DNA of 64,000 bases. It comes from Prorocentrum cordatum. Its lineage: Eukaryota; Sar; Dinophyceae; Prorocentrales; Prorocentraceae. The stretch lies in NCBI GenBank assembly GCA_963575745.1, contig CAUYUJ010000154.1, forward strand, positions 1 to 64,000. The letters run 5' to 3'. The notes beneath the pieces were generated by a model, which made no database searches, was not told the origin of the DNA, and saw nothing but the letters and a program-made list of their open reading frames with translations. Shown here in pieces: positions 20,237 through 31,324 of the stretch; the stretch's first letter is position 1, and each line of letters opens with the position of its first letter. Made by a program: the position numbers and the translations under genes.

Positions 20237-20487
20237 CTTCCTTCCTGCCCTGCTCCCCTAGGATCGCCGCGGGGGGTGGTACGAGGAAAGAGGTTCAGGA
20301 GTGGGTGCTGAGGTGTGAGGTACCTGGCCGTTAACCCAGCTCAGAAGCTGGTCGCACATGCCCCAAGTTGCTTGAGGGCGCACGGATCTGGGCCACTTGG
20401 GCGGAGCCCGCTCAGCGGAATTACCTGATCAGCCTGAGCCACTCAGGGCACTGCCAACCCACTTATAAGCTAGGCTAGGCCAAACTT
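20237..20487. other. Upstream flank of the retrogene, no feature recognised
   Basis: No promoter motif could be recognised, and dinoflagellate promoters lack a dependable TATA signal. Confidence 0.4.
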
Positions 20488-20640
20488 GATGACAACTCAT
20501 AGGAGCCTTCCGTGCCATCTTGCTGGCTCTTGCTAGCCGACGCTAGGTGATGCGAATCAACGCAAATAGATGTCATCGACGCTACATCGGCGCCTTCTCA
20601 CCGATTACCAAACGCTAGCACACGCGAGTGCACTTTGAGA
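20488..20640 (+). repeat. Family M dispersed repeat
   Basis: GACAACTCATAGGAGCCTTC and CGTGCCATCTTGCTGGCT lead into short CATCGACGCTA repeats. Other copies: 35997 and 43757. Confidence 0.7.
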
Positions 20641-20660
20641 TCTAAATTGCGCAGACAAAC

Positions 20661-20832
20661 ACGACGAGGCCAAGATGAGGCAAATTCGGGTGGGGGAAAC
20701 TCGAGAATCTCTAGATCTGGCGGTTCTGGAGGATGTATCGGGCTCAGCGGGCTTCTCAGAGCGTTCCAGAAGGCTCTGGGAGCGTTCCGGAACGCTCTGG
20801 AGCAGAGTTACGCATCCTCGTCCCAGCCCCGT
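20661..20832. mobile_element. Family D element
   Basis: Collinear with 7651-7816; right end CATCCTCGTCCCAGCCCC. Confidence 0.75.
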
Positions 20833-20879
20833 CACAAGCAATGCTCCCATGACTTGCGGCGGAAAAGCACACCCTGCGC

Positions 20880-21293
20880 ATGGATCCGCGCCGTCGAGGC
20901 CACGATCCGCGCCTCCCGAGGGCTCACCCCAGTAAAACATGTGGCCCCGCTCGTGGGTACGAAAAACGGCCCGCGCACTCCAAACCGCAGTTTCTCGTGC
21001 GGAGACAGCGGGTCCGCGCATTCGAACGCACGAGCCGTCGAAGAGATGCATGCTTCCGCCTATGATCCGAGGCCAACCACTATGGAGCAGCGCCTTCGAA
21101 GGCGCAGTCCCTCGTAAAAGCGATCGGTCCGCCCCCCGAAGGTGTCACATTCCTGATGCCAGAAACAGCTGGCATGCCCCCTCGAGGCCACGATCCCTCA
21201 TGCAACAAAAAACGGCCCGCGCTCTCGGGGCCACGGCACCTCGGAAACGTAACGGCTCCGCGCCACCAAGGCCACGACCTCTCGCAACAACAA
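20880..21293 (+). repeat. Degenerate ~45-50-bp repeats, block 1
   Basis: Recurring words CCGCGC(N)nTCGAGGCCACGATCC followed by an AACAA-type spacer, for example near 20887, 20963, 21179, 21217 and 21258. The same theme makes up 24280-24690. Confidence 0.6.
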
Positions 21294-21476
21294 TCGGCGG
21301 CGCGCCAGCAGGGGGGGAAAGTGAAAAGGAGCAGGCCTTATCAGAAGCCCTCGCGCCTACTGAGAAGCTTTCTGCGTCTACGAGCAAGGCCCAGGAAACG
21401 TCTCAGAAGGCTGGGGGCCTTCCGAACCTCCTCATTAGGCCCGCCCCGTCGCACTTCCCCCCGGGCGCGCCGCCGA
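21294..21476. mobile_element. Family K element
   Basis: Termini TCGGCGGCGCGCC and GGCGCGCCGCCGA; interior of CTTATCAGAAG and CTGAGAAG words. It is inserted within the block of GAGGCCACGATCC repeats. Confidence 0.75.
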
Positions 21477-21689
21477 CATCACTATGGATCCGCGGTCCCG
21501 AGAGCACGATCCCTCATTTTGGGGAAGCCAACCGGTACCGATCACTACCGCTACTCTCCAGACCTCTCCTGGGGTGCGTTCTAACAAGAATTTCGAAGCG
21601 AATCCAACGGTGGCGACAAGGGCTTCCCAGGAGACCCCAAAAAGAGGGAAACGGGCGATGGGTAGAGGTATAGGTCAGAATGGGGGGGC

Positions 21690-22690
21690 CGTCATTTTCC
21701 CTGGGTGCGTGGCTGAAGTGGGGGTCCACGGCGGAGATTTTGCTTGTTGTTTCCAGGCGTCGTCCCTACCGAGACCCGCCCGCGATCTACCCGCGACCCA
21801 CCCGCGACCCACCCGGGACCGACCCCGCGACCCACCCGCGTCCCACCCGCGACCCACCCCGCGACCCACCCGCGACCCACCCACCACCCACCCGCGACCC
21901 ACCCGCGACCCACCCCGCGACCCACCCGCCTGCGACCCACCCGCGAGCCACCCACGACCCACCCACGTCCCACCATCAACCCACCCGCGACCCATCCCGC
22001 GACCCACCCACCCCGCGACCCAACGGCAACCCACCTTCCCCGCGACCCATCCGCGACCCACCCCGCGACCCACCCGCGAGCCACCCCACGACTCACACCA
22101 TTTTGGTTGTATAACAACCCAAACAGAATCGGCGCCTGCGCTGGCCTTCGTTGCATTGTCTAGGGGAGTTCCACCACCGCGCAACCCGCCCGCCGACCCA
22201 ACCGCGACCCACCCCGCGCCCGCGCCCACCCCGCGACCCACCCCGCGACCCAACCCCGGGACCCACCCGCGACCCACCCTGCGACTCACACCATGTTGAT
22301 TGCATAACGACCAAAGAAGAATCGGCGCCTGCGCCGGGCTTCGTTGCATACGGCACTGCCGCCACCGCGCGACCCACCCGCCGACCCACTCGCGACCCAC
22401 CCCGCGACCCATCCGCAACCCACCCGCGACCCACCCTGCGACTCAACCGCGACACACACCACGTCAGAGTGAGGGGCCGAACGGTCTTACATTGTCCCTG
22501 AGTGCGTGGCTGAAGTGAGAATCCGCGGGAAGATTATGCTCGTTGTTGCTGTTGTCGTCGTTCTGCCCGCGACCTACCCCGCGACCCACGCACGGCCCAC
22601 CCGCGAGTGGTCTTGCTTGTATCATCAACATGCGCCTGCAGCGGGCTCGCTACGTATGTTACAAACAAATCGGCGCCTGCGGCGACCCTC
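21690..22690 (+). repeat. 12-bp CGCGACCCACCC array with higher-order units
   Basis: Imperfect CGCGACCCACCC runs alternate with longer conserved segments. ACTCACACCAT...TGCATAAC plus AATCGGCGCCTGCG occurs at about 22090, 22265 and (shortened) 22660. CCCTGGGTGCGTGGCTGAAG occurs at 21700, with a near copy at 22495. Confidence 0.85.
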
Positions 22691-23290
22691 TTTAAAATTT
22701 CGTTCGAACCTCGTGAACCGCCAGCGACCCCCACCCCCTCACTCTTATCCGCAATTTCGGGGCCTCCCATACCTTTTCCTCCTCTGACATTCAAACACAT
22801 GTGAACATATCCGATGATCCCCAGAACGTGTGTTAACGCTAACGTGTGTTTGTCCCCCGAAGCCTTTCGGTAAATTGCACGCTGTGTAAAAACACATCTG
22901 CGCGCGTCACAGAGCGTCTCGGCACGCTGGTGAATCGCAAGTGCCGCGCGCGAAGGTAAAATCGGAGTGTGCGTCTGACTCAGATTAGATGGGCCGGAGA
23001 ACCACGTGTCCCTCGTGCGTCGCGGGAGCCACACTCTGCCACCAACCGCGCGAATAACTGACGGAACTGACGGAACCGACGGAACGCTTACGTCACTAAC
23101 GCAAAAACTCCGTGACTAGCGGAAACGTCACGTCCGTCACAGAACATTGCGTCGGTTTTCCGAAAGGCCGCACACACGATACTTTTTTTCGTCGACAACA
23201 ACCCTTACCGACGTGCACCCGCTGTCGGCGGAGAGGAGCGAGGGGAGGGACCGGGGAGGAAGAGGCAATGGATTAAGGAGGTGGCGGGAA
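22691..23290. other. No gene; short ACGGAA tandem words
   Basis: GACGGAACTGACGGAACCGACGG-type words at 23055-23090; otherwise unique. Confidence 0.45.
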
Positions 23291-23561
23291 TAAGAGGACA
23301 AGGACGGGGTACGGAGATGAGGGTCAATGTTTGAGGAAGGGTACACCCTGCGAAGTGCTTAAGAAATCATGGGTTAAGAAATTCATAGTCTCAGAAGTTG
23401 AATAAAAGCCGAACATTTCTATTAACATCGAAAGATTTACATCGAAACGTTAAGAATAATCGAGACTCTGGCCGAAAACTTAAGTTTTCTTAAGCATCGC
23501 CTAAGGTGTAAGAGGACAAGGACGGGGTACGGAGATGAGGGTCAATGTTTGAGGAAGGGTA
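23291..23561. mobile_element. Family I element between 53-bp direct duplications (copy 2)
   Basis: The element spans 23342-23510 (TACACCCTGCG...GGTGTA). The flanks 23291-23343 and 23509-23561 are identical for 53 bases, beginning TAAGAGGACAAGG and ending GAAGGGTA, each bounded by TA. Confidence 0.9.
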
Positions 23562-23644
23562 CGAGGCGAGCCGCACCGAAAAGACGACTCCTGCGGGGCC
23601 CCGGCGAGGCCCCGCAACACGTGCTTCTGCGCACTGATGACCGT

Positions 23645-23850
23645 CAAGAGCTGCGAGTTATCGCGGATGCCATGACAATGGACACCCTAACAATCCTACC
23701 GCTGAGCGAAAGATGCGCTTGACACGTGTAAAACATGTTCCAAGCATGTTTCAAACACACTGCTACAGATGTACTTCATGCCTGACACATGTTTTGGACA
23801 TCTGGAAACTATCTGGCAACATGCTTCCTCTCCATTGATCGTCCCCCACA
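23645..23850 (+). repeat. Family L repeat
   Basis: GATGCCATGACAATGGACAC through GCAACATGCTTCCTCTCCAT, with several AACATGTT-like half palindromes. Copies at 55850 and 56140. Confidence 0.75.
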
Positions 23851-24690
23851 AGGCAAGGCTCACACGTTCGGAGGATCGTCGACAGATGCTGCCGGCGGGC
23901 CACGAGCGCTCGGCGAGGCCCGTGGTCGACCCAGGGGCCCACGGCCCCTCGCCCGCGAAAACCAACGAGCCCGCGCCTCCGAAGCGAGCCCCGCTGCAGA
24001 CACCCACAACTGGCCCTCGCTCGGACGCCCCCAGTGCAAAAACCGGGTGGTGCCCGCGCCACCCCACCCCCGTCCTCGTGCAGAAACAACGGGCGTGCGC
24101 CTTCGAGACGCACGCAGGACGGCAGAAGAACCCCTCCCCCCCTCCAAACAAGGCACCCCGACAGGCGAAGCCCCGTCGCAAACGCGCCTCAGGAAAAGGA
24201 TCGAACAGCACAGGGCTGTTTTTTTGCAAACGCCAGTCATTGGGGTCGGGGTGGAATTGCCGACCTTGATGACGATCCCCCGTGAAAATTGGCCCGCACT
24301 CTCGAGGTCACGACGTCGTGCGCAGATTAAGGATGTGGGCTCCAAATTTATGATCCCCGATGCAACATCCCGAGACCAGGAAACATCGCAGAAAACTGTC
24401 AGTGCGCGCTCCGGGCCACGACCCTTCGGGAAGGACAGTGAATCCGCGCCTTCGAGGCCGCGATTCCTGGCTGATTCAATTAATGGCCCGCGATTTCAAG
24501 GACACGATCCTTGACAACAAGAAAGAGGTCCGCGCGATCGAGGTCACACTCCCCGCCAACAAAACGATCATCCGTGTTCTCGAGACACCGGTCCCCCGTA
24601 GCAGAGACACATTTCCGCGCGTTCGAGGCCAAGCCCCTTCGTGGGCAACAGACCATGAACCGCGCCGAGGCCACGATCCCTGGTTCCAGG
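23851..24690 (+). repeat. Degenerate ~45-50-bp repeats, block 2
   Basis: GC-rich sequence, with clear TCCGCGC...GAGGCCACGAT-type units from about 24285 onward (24294, 24406, 24437, 24487, 24531, 24579, 24625, 24657). The first ~400 bp are less regular. Frames here are not consistent. Confidence 0.55.
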
Positions 24691-24828
24691 TCGGGCGTCT
24701 CCTCCTACAGGCAGAGTTTGGAAGGAAGCGAGGATAGTCCGATAAGATTCCAACATTGTCAGAAATACCAAACAAATCGTTCCCAGGCTATTGTTTGGAC
24801 TGTTTTTGAACACTCTGGTGAATTTGGG
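24688..24828 (+). mobile_element. Family H element, right end missing
   Basis: It starts CAGGTCGGGCGTCTCCTCCT and is collinear with 25393-25606 up to ACACTCTGGTGAAT, where the satellite array begins instead of the right terminus. Confidence 0.7.
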
Positions 24829-25392
24829 CGCCCGAGTTATCCGGGGTAACTCGGGTCCGGGGTAACTCGGGTTTGGATTCCCGAAAAAGGAACCCGAGTT
24901 AGCCCTGACCCGAGTTACCCCGGATGATTCGGGGCTCCGGACGCCCGAGTTATCCGGGGTAACTCGGGTCCGGGGTAACTCGGGTTTGGATTCCCGAAAA
25001 AGGAACCCGAGTTAGCCCTGACCCGAGTTACCCCTGATGATTCGGGGCTCTGGACGCCCGAGTTATCCGGGGTAACTCGGGTCCGGGGTAACTCGGGTTT
25101 GGATTCCCGAAAAACGAACCCGAGTTATCCCCGACCCGAGTTACCCCTGATGATTCGGGGCTCTGGACGCCCGAGTTATCCGGGGTAACTCGGGTCCGGG
25201 GTAACTCGGGTTTGGATTCCCGAAAAACGAACCCGAGTTATCCCCGACCCGAGTTACCCCTGATGATTCGGGGCTCTGGACGCCCGAGTTATCCGGGGCA
25301 ACTCGGGTCCGGGGTAACTCGGGCTTGGATTCCCGAAAAAGGAACCCGAGTTAGCCCTGACCCGAGTTACCCCGGATGATTCGGGGCTCTGA
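24829..25392 (+). repeat. 113-bp palindromic tandem array, 5 units
   Basis: Unit starts at 24829, 24942, 25055, 25168 and 25281 are exactly 113 bp apart. Each unit contains inverted CCCGAGTTA and TAACTCGGG pairs and can fold on itself. Units 1-2 and 5 share AAAAAGGAACCC; units 3-4 share AAAAACGAACCC. Confidence 0.97.
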
Positions 25393-25606
25393 CTTATGTC
25401 GGGCGTGTCCCCCTACAGGGGGATTTTCGACGAACCATAAACTTATCCCGGCAAAGCAACCTAAGAGCGATGTGCAGGAGCATATCTGGAAGCATTCCCC
25501 TTACGATTCAGATGAGAATCCAGTTGTAGAATTCTGCCGTTCTATTGTTTGGACTGTTTTTGAACACTCTGGTGAATCCTCCTGCAGAGGGACGCGCACG
25601 ACTTGA
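25393..25606. mobile_element. Family H element, complete
   Basis: CTTATGTCGGGCGTGTCCCC is mirrored by GGGACGCGCACGACTT. The interior contains TTATCCCGGCAAAGCAACCT and TTGTTTGGACTGTTTTTGAA. Copies: 29259, 45796 (truncated), 24688 (truncated). Confidence 0.85.
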
Positions 25607-25624
25607 CCCTTGTGGAAAACTAGG

Positions 25625-25775
25625 GCTCCCCACTTCGCGCCCTCGCGCTGCGCGAAGCGCGAATCACTTCGCGCCCTCGCGCCGCCCCCCCCCAAAGGGA
25701 AAGCAGGAGGACGAGGAGGAGGGGGGAGAAGGAACGAGGACCGCGAAGCGCGAATCACTTCGCGCCCTCGAGGGA
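25625..25775. repeat. Duplicated palindromic GCGAAGCGCGAATCACTTCGC flanking a GGA run
   Basis: Near-identical ~28-bp copies at about 25653 and 25741 enclose AGGACGAGGAGGAG. Confidence 0.75.
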
Positions 25776-25877
25776 GCCCTCGTGGCACACCACGGGCCCG
25801 CGCCCCGAGCCCGCCGCCCAGCCAGCCCGCCCTGCGTGCAGAAGGCCCGCGCACGGGCCCTTGCACCCAACCAGTAG

Positions 25878-26047
25878 GAAGGGGCCCAGGGCGACACAGA
25901 GAAATGGACACAAGAGACTGGATTCCCCATAGTTTCCTGTATTTTCTGGGTGTTCGTCTCCCCCCCCCCCCACTTCCCATAGTTTACCCATCTCTTCCTG
26001 GGAGTCGAGGATTCATTGTGTCTGTGTGTTTCTTTCTCTCCTGACAG
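25878..26047 (+). repeat. Family J repeat
   Basis: GAAGGGGCCCAGGGCGACAC to a pyrimidine tract ending CTTTCTCTCCTGACAG, which has the form of a splice acceptor. Confidence 0.8.
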
Positions 26048-26397
26048 TAACTGACCGACCTGCGCACCATCTGTCCAGACAACGAGCCAACCAGGGGAGT
26101 GGCCAGGCCGCCGAAAGATCAGCAAATCAACCAACCAACCCAGTGGGTCCAGCCTTGGGCTCGCTTTGACCAGTTCGGATCTGGGAGGCTCCAGCATCAG
26201 ACCTGCGTGCGTCAGGCGGGTAAGGAGGGGTCGCTGGGCGTGCGTAATAAGTTTGCGATGGCATCGTATATACATATATGCAGATGAGCCTGAGCATGCC
26301 TGAACGAGTCTACGGTGGTCGGTCTGGGTATGGTGGTTTCCTGGTATGCCTAAACGAGCTTAGGTTGGCTGTGCCTATCAGAGAACCTACGATAAAG

Positions 26398-26580
26398 GCT
26401 CGACCACAAAAAAACTTCCACAAGAGACCCAGCCCTGAGACCCCAGGTCGCCCATTGATTCTGGTGTGGGGACGTCACGCTGTCCATGGCAAAACCATCG
26501 AAACCCAAGAAACCCAAGGGCACCCTGGAGGCAAGCAGGGTGCTTCTTGGCATGCACAACCACTGTGAGGGAACCCCCGT
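26398..26580 (+). repeat. Family C dispersed repeat
   Basis: Collinear with 615-800, including CCATCGAAACCCAAGAAACC and CACCCTGGAGGCAAGCAGG. Confidence 0.8.
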
Positions 26581-27126
26581 TTAGCCATGCAGGCAGTCAC
26601 GGAGGGCTGGCTGGCAGCACAGGGCGAAGCACCACAGACGCCTGGACTGACGCTCCTGTACTGCTTGCCTTCGGGCTCCTCTCCTGGCGCCCCACACAGG
26701 CTTTGTCGCCTGGCATGCTGAGCGTGCGTTACAGGGGTGGAAGATGACCTTGCCATTCCCCCTTCCACTACTCACCTTCTTCTTCAGCGCCTCCTCCTGA
26801 TCTCTACCTCGAATTTGTCGGAATCCTCCTCCGCCTCTCCGCCAGCACCTGGTTCCGCTTAACCTCATCAATTTTCCTCCTCCACCACAACCACTCCTGC
26901 TCCCCCCAAGTCCATCATGACCCCCTTTCCCCCCAGAGCCGCCCAGGACCTCCTCGATGCCGCGCACATCCCCCCAGAACTGCCCCTCCCCCACACCGCC
27001 GCCCAGACGAGGCCGACGAGCCCCCACTGGACATCAGTGCTGCCGACGACGACACCGACAACGACGACGCCGACAACGACAGCGAAACTGTCGCTGACGC
27101 TGACAGTCGGACCAGGGCGAGTGTTA
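26581..27126. other. No gene recognised
   Basis: Unique sequence with short (GACGACACC)-type words at 27045-27080. Confidence 0.45.
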
Positions 27127-27321
27127 TCGGGAGCGGCCAAGAGGGGGGTATCCAAGAGGGGGGGGTGCAAATCATGACCGGCGGCATGTGCGCGGCCCAG
27201 CGGGGGGGCCAGGGACGCAATGGAATGAGAAGAGGCGCCATGAAATCTGGGGAAATATCATGGCCCCCGCCATGATATCCCCCCCCACACTAGTCATCAC
27301 CCCCCTCTTTGCCGCCCCCGA
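27127..27321. mobile_element. Family F element
   Basis: TCGGGAGCGGCCAAGAGG and CCCCCTCTTTGCCGCCCCCGA termini. The flanks AGTGTTA and AGTGTTGA could be a 6-7 bp target duplication. Confidence 0.85.
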
Positions 27322-27479
27322 GTGTTGAGACGACGGCAGCTCGAGCTATGCCCCGGGACCGCACCCGGTGTCCAGTCGCACCCAGCCCTCCAGCCGTGCG
27401 TGGCGACGCGGGGCGCGCCCTCGTCCAGGACCGTGGCCGTTCCTCGGCCTCGCCCCCCTCGGAGACAGCCTCCGACGTG

Positions 27480-27816
27480 GAAGCGAGCGACGCGGGACGT
27501 GGAAGAGCCCTCAGCGACGACGACCTCGACGACGACGCCGACGACGGCTCCGACGCCGCCCTCCTCCGAGGCAGCCCTCGACGCGGCAGCGATCCGACGA
27601 GCGAGGACGATCTCGACGCCGCCGCCGACGACGGCTCCGACGCCGCCGCGCCCCGCCCCGCCCCCCGCGGAGGCCGCGCCTCGCGGCGCGGGCGCGGGCC
27701 GGCGTGCCCCTCTCGGCGGCGCGACCTTCTCCTCCTGGGCGGGGGGGGCGGCGCCGGCGGCGCCCTCGGCGAAGACGACTATGTCGACGGCCACGACGAC
27801 GACGACGACGACGACC

Positions 27817-27865
<49 letters not shown>

Positions 27866-27965
27866 CGGACGACGACGACGATTACGACGGCGGACGACGA
27901 CGGCGGACGACGACGACGACGACGACGACGACGGCGGGGACGACGGCAGGAACGCTGTTGACGAG
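27480..27965. repeat. GAC repeat region
   Basis: Imperfect duplications of GACGACGGCTCCGACGCC at 27540 and 27630, then (GAC)n at 27790-27940. The long acidic reading frame follows from the triplets. Confidence 0.9.
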
Positions 27966-28019
27966 GAGATGGGCGGCAGGAACGATGGGGGCGGCGACGA
28001 CGAAGCCGTCGGTGGCGCC

Positions 28020-28535
28020 GCAGGGGGGGGGGGGATGGGAGAGCGTAGAAGAGCAGGAGGGGGACATGGGTGGGGAAGGAGGACGGCGCAGGGGGCGACG
28101 AGTGTGCGGTTGGGCGTCCTTTAATGGGGGGGCGATAAATGGAGGGGGGGGGAAGGAGTACCTTTCGGGCCCTAAAGTCCCTCTTTCTGGCCCTAAAGGG
28201 CCCCATAGGAGCCCTCAAGGGAGCCTGTTCTGCAACTCTCGCTGCCAGCCCGCATTTATCGCCCCCCACTGCGCCGCGCCCAAGGGGGGCGCTGGAGCAG
28301 GACGCCAGACATGAGTTCTCCGCTGGCATGCGCACGCTCGCGACCCGAATCATGGGAAAGGACGAGGAGGGAGAGAACGAAGAGGACGACGACGACGAGG
28401 TCGATTGAGTGGAAAGAACGGGGTGCGGGGGCAGGACGATGCACCTGAAGAGGAAAATGTGAGACGAAGAGGGGGGAGGCGGAAACGATGAAGACAGGGC
28501 GGGCGTACGAGGGACATGTGAAGGAGTTGAAAGGA
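28020..28535. other. No gene; short duplicated segment
   Basis: GAGCAGGACGCCAGACATGA and CTCCGCTGGC near 28290 recur near 28710-28745, so this stretch and the sequence after family D are diverged duplicates (~420 bp apart). Confidence 0.55.
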
Positions 28536-28537
28536 GA

Positions 28538-28682
28538 GACGAAGCCAGGACGAGGACCGTTCGGGTGAAGACACATCAAGCTACTCGGAGATCCGCCGGC
28601 TCTGGGGGATTTCTCGGGCGCCGCGGCCCGCGGCCCTCTCAGAGCGTTCTGGAACGGATTGATCCTCGTCCAAGCTCCGTCC
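28538..28682. mobile_element. Family D element
   Basis: GACGAAGCCAGGACGAGGAC and GATCCTCGTCCAAGC ends; shortened interior. Confidence 0.75.
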
Positions 28683-29065
28683 GACAGGGAACGACGAGCG
28701 TGGGAAGAGCTGAGCAGGACACCAGACATGAGCTCTCCGCTGGCGCGTACACGCTCGTCACCCTCTGGGAGAGGACGACAAGAAGAAGAAGAATAATAAG
28801 AAGAAAGAAAGAAAATAAGAAAAGATGACAACGAGGTGGATAGAGGGGAAAAGGGGGGTGCAACAAGGAAGGCAGTATGACGGAAACGGAGAAGGAGATG
28901 TGAGATGAGGGGGGGGAGACGGGAACGGCGAGGGAGGAAAGGGCGGGCGCACGAGGGAAACGCGAGGGCGTTGGACGAGCAGGAAGGGGGGAGGGAGCGG
29001 GAAGGCAGAAAGGACAGAGACGAGCACGAGGAGAGGTGCGAGAGAAAGCAGAGGACCAGAAGAGT

Positions 29066-29232
29066 GAAGGGGCCCTGGGACACGCGCATAGAGAAACACA
29101 AATGACAGGGCTTCCCCTTATTTTCCCCTATTCTCTGGGTTTCTGTCGTCTCCCCCACTTCCCATGGTTTCCCATATCTTCGGGGGTATCGACGATTCAT
29201 CGTGTCTGTGTGTTTTTTCTCCTCCTGAAAGA
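29066..29232 (+). repeat. Family J repeat
   Basis: GAAGGGGCCCTGGGACAC to GTGTTTTTTCTCCTCCTGAA; the most complete copy for comparison with the split copy at 2710-4560. Confidence 0.85.
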
Positions 29233-29258
29233 GGAGGTACGCGAGGAGGTGGACCAGG

Positions 29259-29448
29259 CTTATGTCGGGCCTGTTCCCCTACATGGGGATTTTCGACGAA
29301 AACTAAAACGTACCCCCAAAATACCCCTCAAGTTTAAAAAATGCTCAAAAAATCTTCCCCAGACAATCGCTTTGATTTTTTGTTGACTGTTTTGGGGGTA
29401 TTCTTTTTCGTCGAACATCCCCCTGCAGGGGGACAGGCCCGACTTAAG
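29259..29448. mobile_element. Family H element
   Basis: CTTATGTCGGGCCTGTTCCC and GACAGGCCCGACTTAAG termini; a further inverted pair, TTTTCGACGA and TCGTCGAA, lies just inside. Confidence 0.85.
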
Positions 29449-30153
29449 ACTACTCCCTGGACCTCTCCGCGCGCGCTCTGCCCGGACATTCGAGGCCACT
29501 CCGGCCTTGGCGACGAGGGCCTCCCCGGAGGCCCCGCCTCGGCGCCTCCTCTTCTCTTCGGACCCGAAGGAAGAAAACCAACGCCAGCACACCCAAACTT
29601 GAGACCAGGCCGGGCGGCGGCCGCCTCCTCGCGGGGGCAGCCTCTCAGGTGGCGCCCAGGCCCCCCGGGAGCCCAGGCGCAGGCTCGGGGGCGGCAGCCG
29701 CGCTCCCCGCGGGCAGCGGGCAGGCCGCGGCGGCCGCCTGGGAGGACGGCGACGACGCCCAGCGGCTGCTGCGAGGAGAGGCGCTGGCGACAGGCTGGGA
29801 GGCAACTGCTGGGAGGTTTCGTCGGGAAGACTAGGGAGGATGAAGCCCCAATTGGGAGCTGGTACGCCGGAGTGGGCCTCGGATGAAGCGGGATGAAGCC
29901 GGACTCAGCGGGATTGAGCGGGATGAACCGGATTCAGCGGGACTCAGCGGGAATAGGCCGGATTTCGGACCAGGGCGAAGACAGAATTCGACCTCCCAGG
30001 AGTTGCATCCGAAGACAGGGGCGATGGAGACGAGGTCGACGGCGACGACGACAGCCAGCCAGACGACGCTGGACGAGGAAGCTCGACGGACGACGGCTAG
30101 GACAAGAGAAGATGGCGTACGCATGAACTTCCGGAAGTCCGCGCGAACTTCTT
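29449..30153. other. No gene; GGACTCAGCGG repeats
   Basis: Six or seven irregular GCGGGAT(G/T)GA / GGACTCAGCGG units at 29881-29960. A 61-codon Ala-rich frame near 29649 is not convincing. Confidence 0.5.
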
Positions 30154-30350
30154 TCGGGTCGGGCGAAAGGGGGGGATAGCAAAGGGGGGGCTTGAGAATC
30201 AGCTCACGCAGCTGATTTTCCCGGCGCCTCCCGGCGCCGGAAGGCGCCCATGTATCGAGGAATGGGCCCCTCGGTGGGGCCGAAACCAGCTGCGTGCAGC
30301 AAATCTCGTAACCCTCCCTTTCCAAATCCCCCCCTTTCGTCCGGCCCGAT
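30154..30350. mobile_element. Family G element (copy 1)
   Basis: TCGGGTCGGGCGAAAGGGGG and CCCCCCTTTCGTCCGGCCCGA termini, with internal CAGCTCACGCAGCTG and CGGCGCCTCCCGGCGCCGG palindromes. The second copy is at 45431-45622. Confidence 0.85.
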
Positions 30351-30485
30351 TCTTGGACCTGGCGCGCGGGAAGCGCCAGAGGCGGCGCCTGAGGTGCCGC
30401 CGGGGGGGGGGCGCAGCGCAGATTCGAGCACTCCGCGCGGAGCTCCCAGAGTTGAGGCATAGGCAGCCGTTTCCCCTCTCGAGAC
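30340..30485. repeat. Family E-like remnant
   Basis: GGCGCGCGGGAAGCGCC and GGCGGCGCCTGAGGTGCCGCC palindromes, as in the centre of family E. Confidence 0.4.
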
Positions 30486-30599
30486 AACGACGGCGACGTG
30501 GGCGACGAGGGCGAGGGCTCAGCCCCCACTCCACGTCACGATGTGTTCCCAGTCATCCTGTGGTGCTGGGTCCTCGGTTTGAATACGCATCGCGCCGCG

Positions 30600-30801
30600 T
30601 CTCCTTCCTCCTTCTCCTTCCTCCTTCTCCTCCTCCACCTCCTCCTCTTCCTTATCATCATCCTCATCATCATCAGCCTCATCCTCATCGTCCTCCTCGT
30701 CCTCCTCCTCCTCATTATCATCCTCCTCATCATCCTCATCCTCATGCTCATCCTCATCCTCATCCTCATCCTCGTCCGCATTCTCATCCTCATCATCATC
30801 C

Positions 30802-30832
<31 letters not shown>

Positions 30833-31270
30833 CAGCATCATCATCGTCATCCTCATCCTCATCCTCATCCTCATCCTCATCATCCTCATCATCGTCGTCA
30901 TCATCATCACGAACAGCAACATCATCACCATCGTCGCTCATGAGCAGCATCAGTATCAACATCATCTCCGCCCTACGCCCTCCTGCCATGTGCGCATCTG
31001 CTCTCCGCATGTCCTCATCACCATCATCGTCAGTGCCAACGCCATGAGTCGTCATCATCAGCATCATCCTCATCATCACCAGCAGCAGCATACTTATCAT
31101 CATCAGCATCATCATCACCATCATCATCGTGATCACCATCATCAGCATCGTCAGCATTATCAAAATCAGTATCACCATCACCATCATCACCATCATCACC
31201 CCCACCATTACCATCACCATTATCACCAGCATCTCCATCATCATCTTCTTATCAGTATTATTAGTATTGT
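30600..31270. repeat. ATC/CTC microsatellite
   Basis: Interrupted (CTC)n and (ATC)n with a unique-looking gap at 30940-31030. Confidence 0.93.
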
Positions 31271-31324
31271 TCACCATCTTCTTCCCCATGGTCATCATCC
31301 CAAACCTCCTGTGCCAGACCCCTC

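Noticed and set aside
19149-20261. 370-codon plus-strand frame opposite the ankyrin gene
   Set aside because: It is the antisense shadow of a GC3-rich gene; the minus strand has regular ankyrin repeats and the leader relict.
26570-26600. Leader-like CCGTTTAGCCATGC
   Set aside because: Only AGCCAT and scattered bases match the spliced leader; no better than chance.
27309-28124. 271-codon acidic frame
   Set aside because: Mostly a (GAC)n product. The non-repeat beginning starts inside a family F element terminus and shows duplicated simple sequence rather than a domain.
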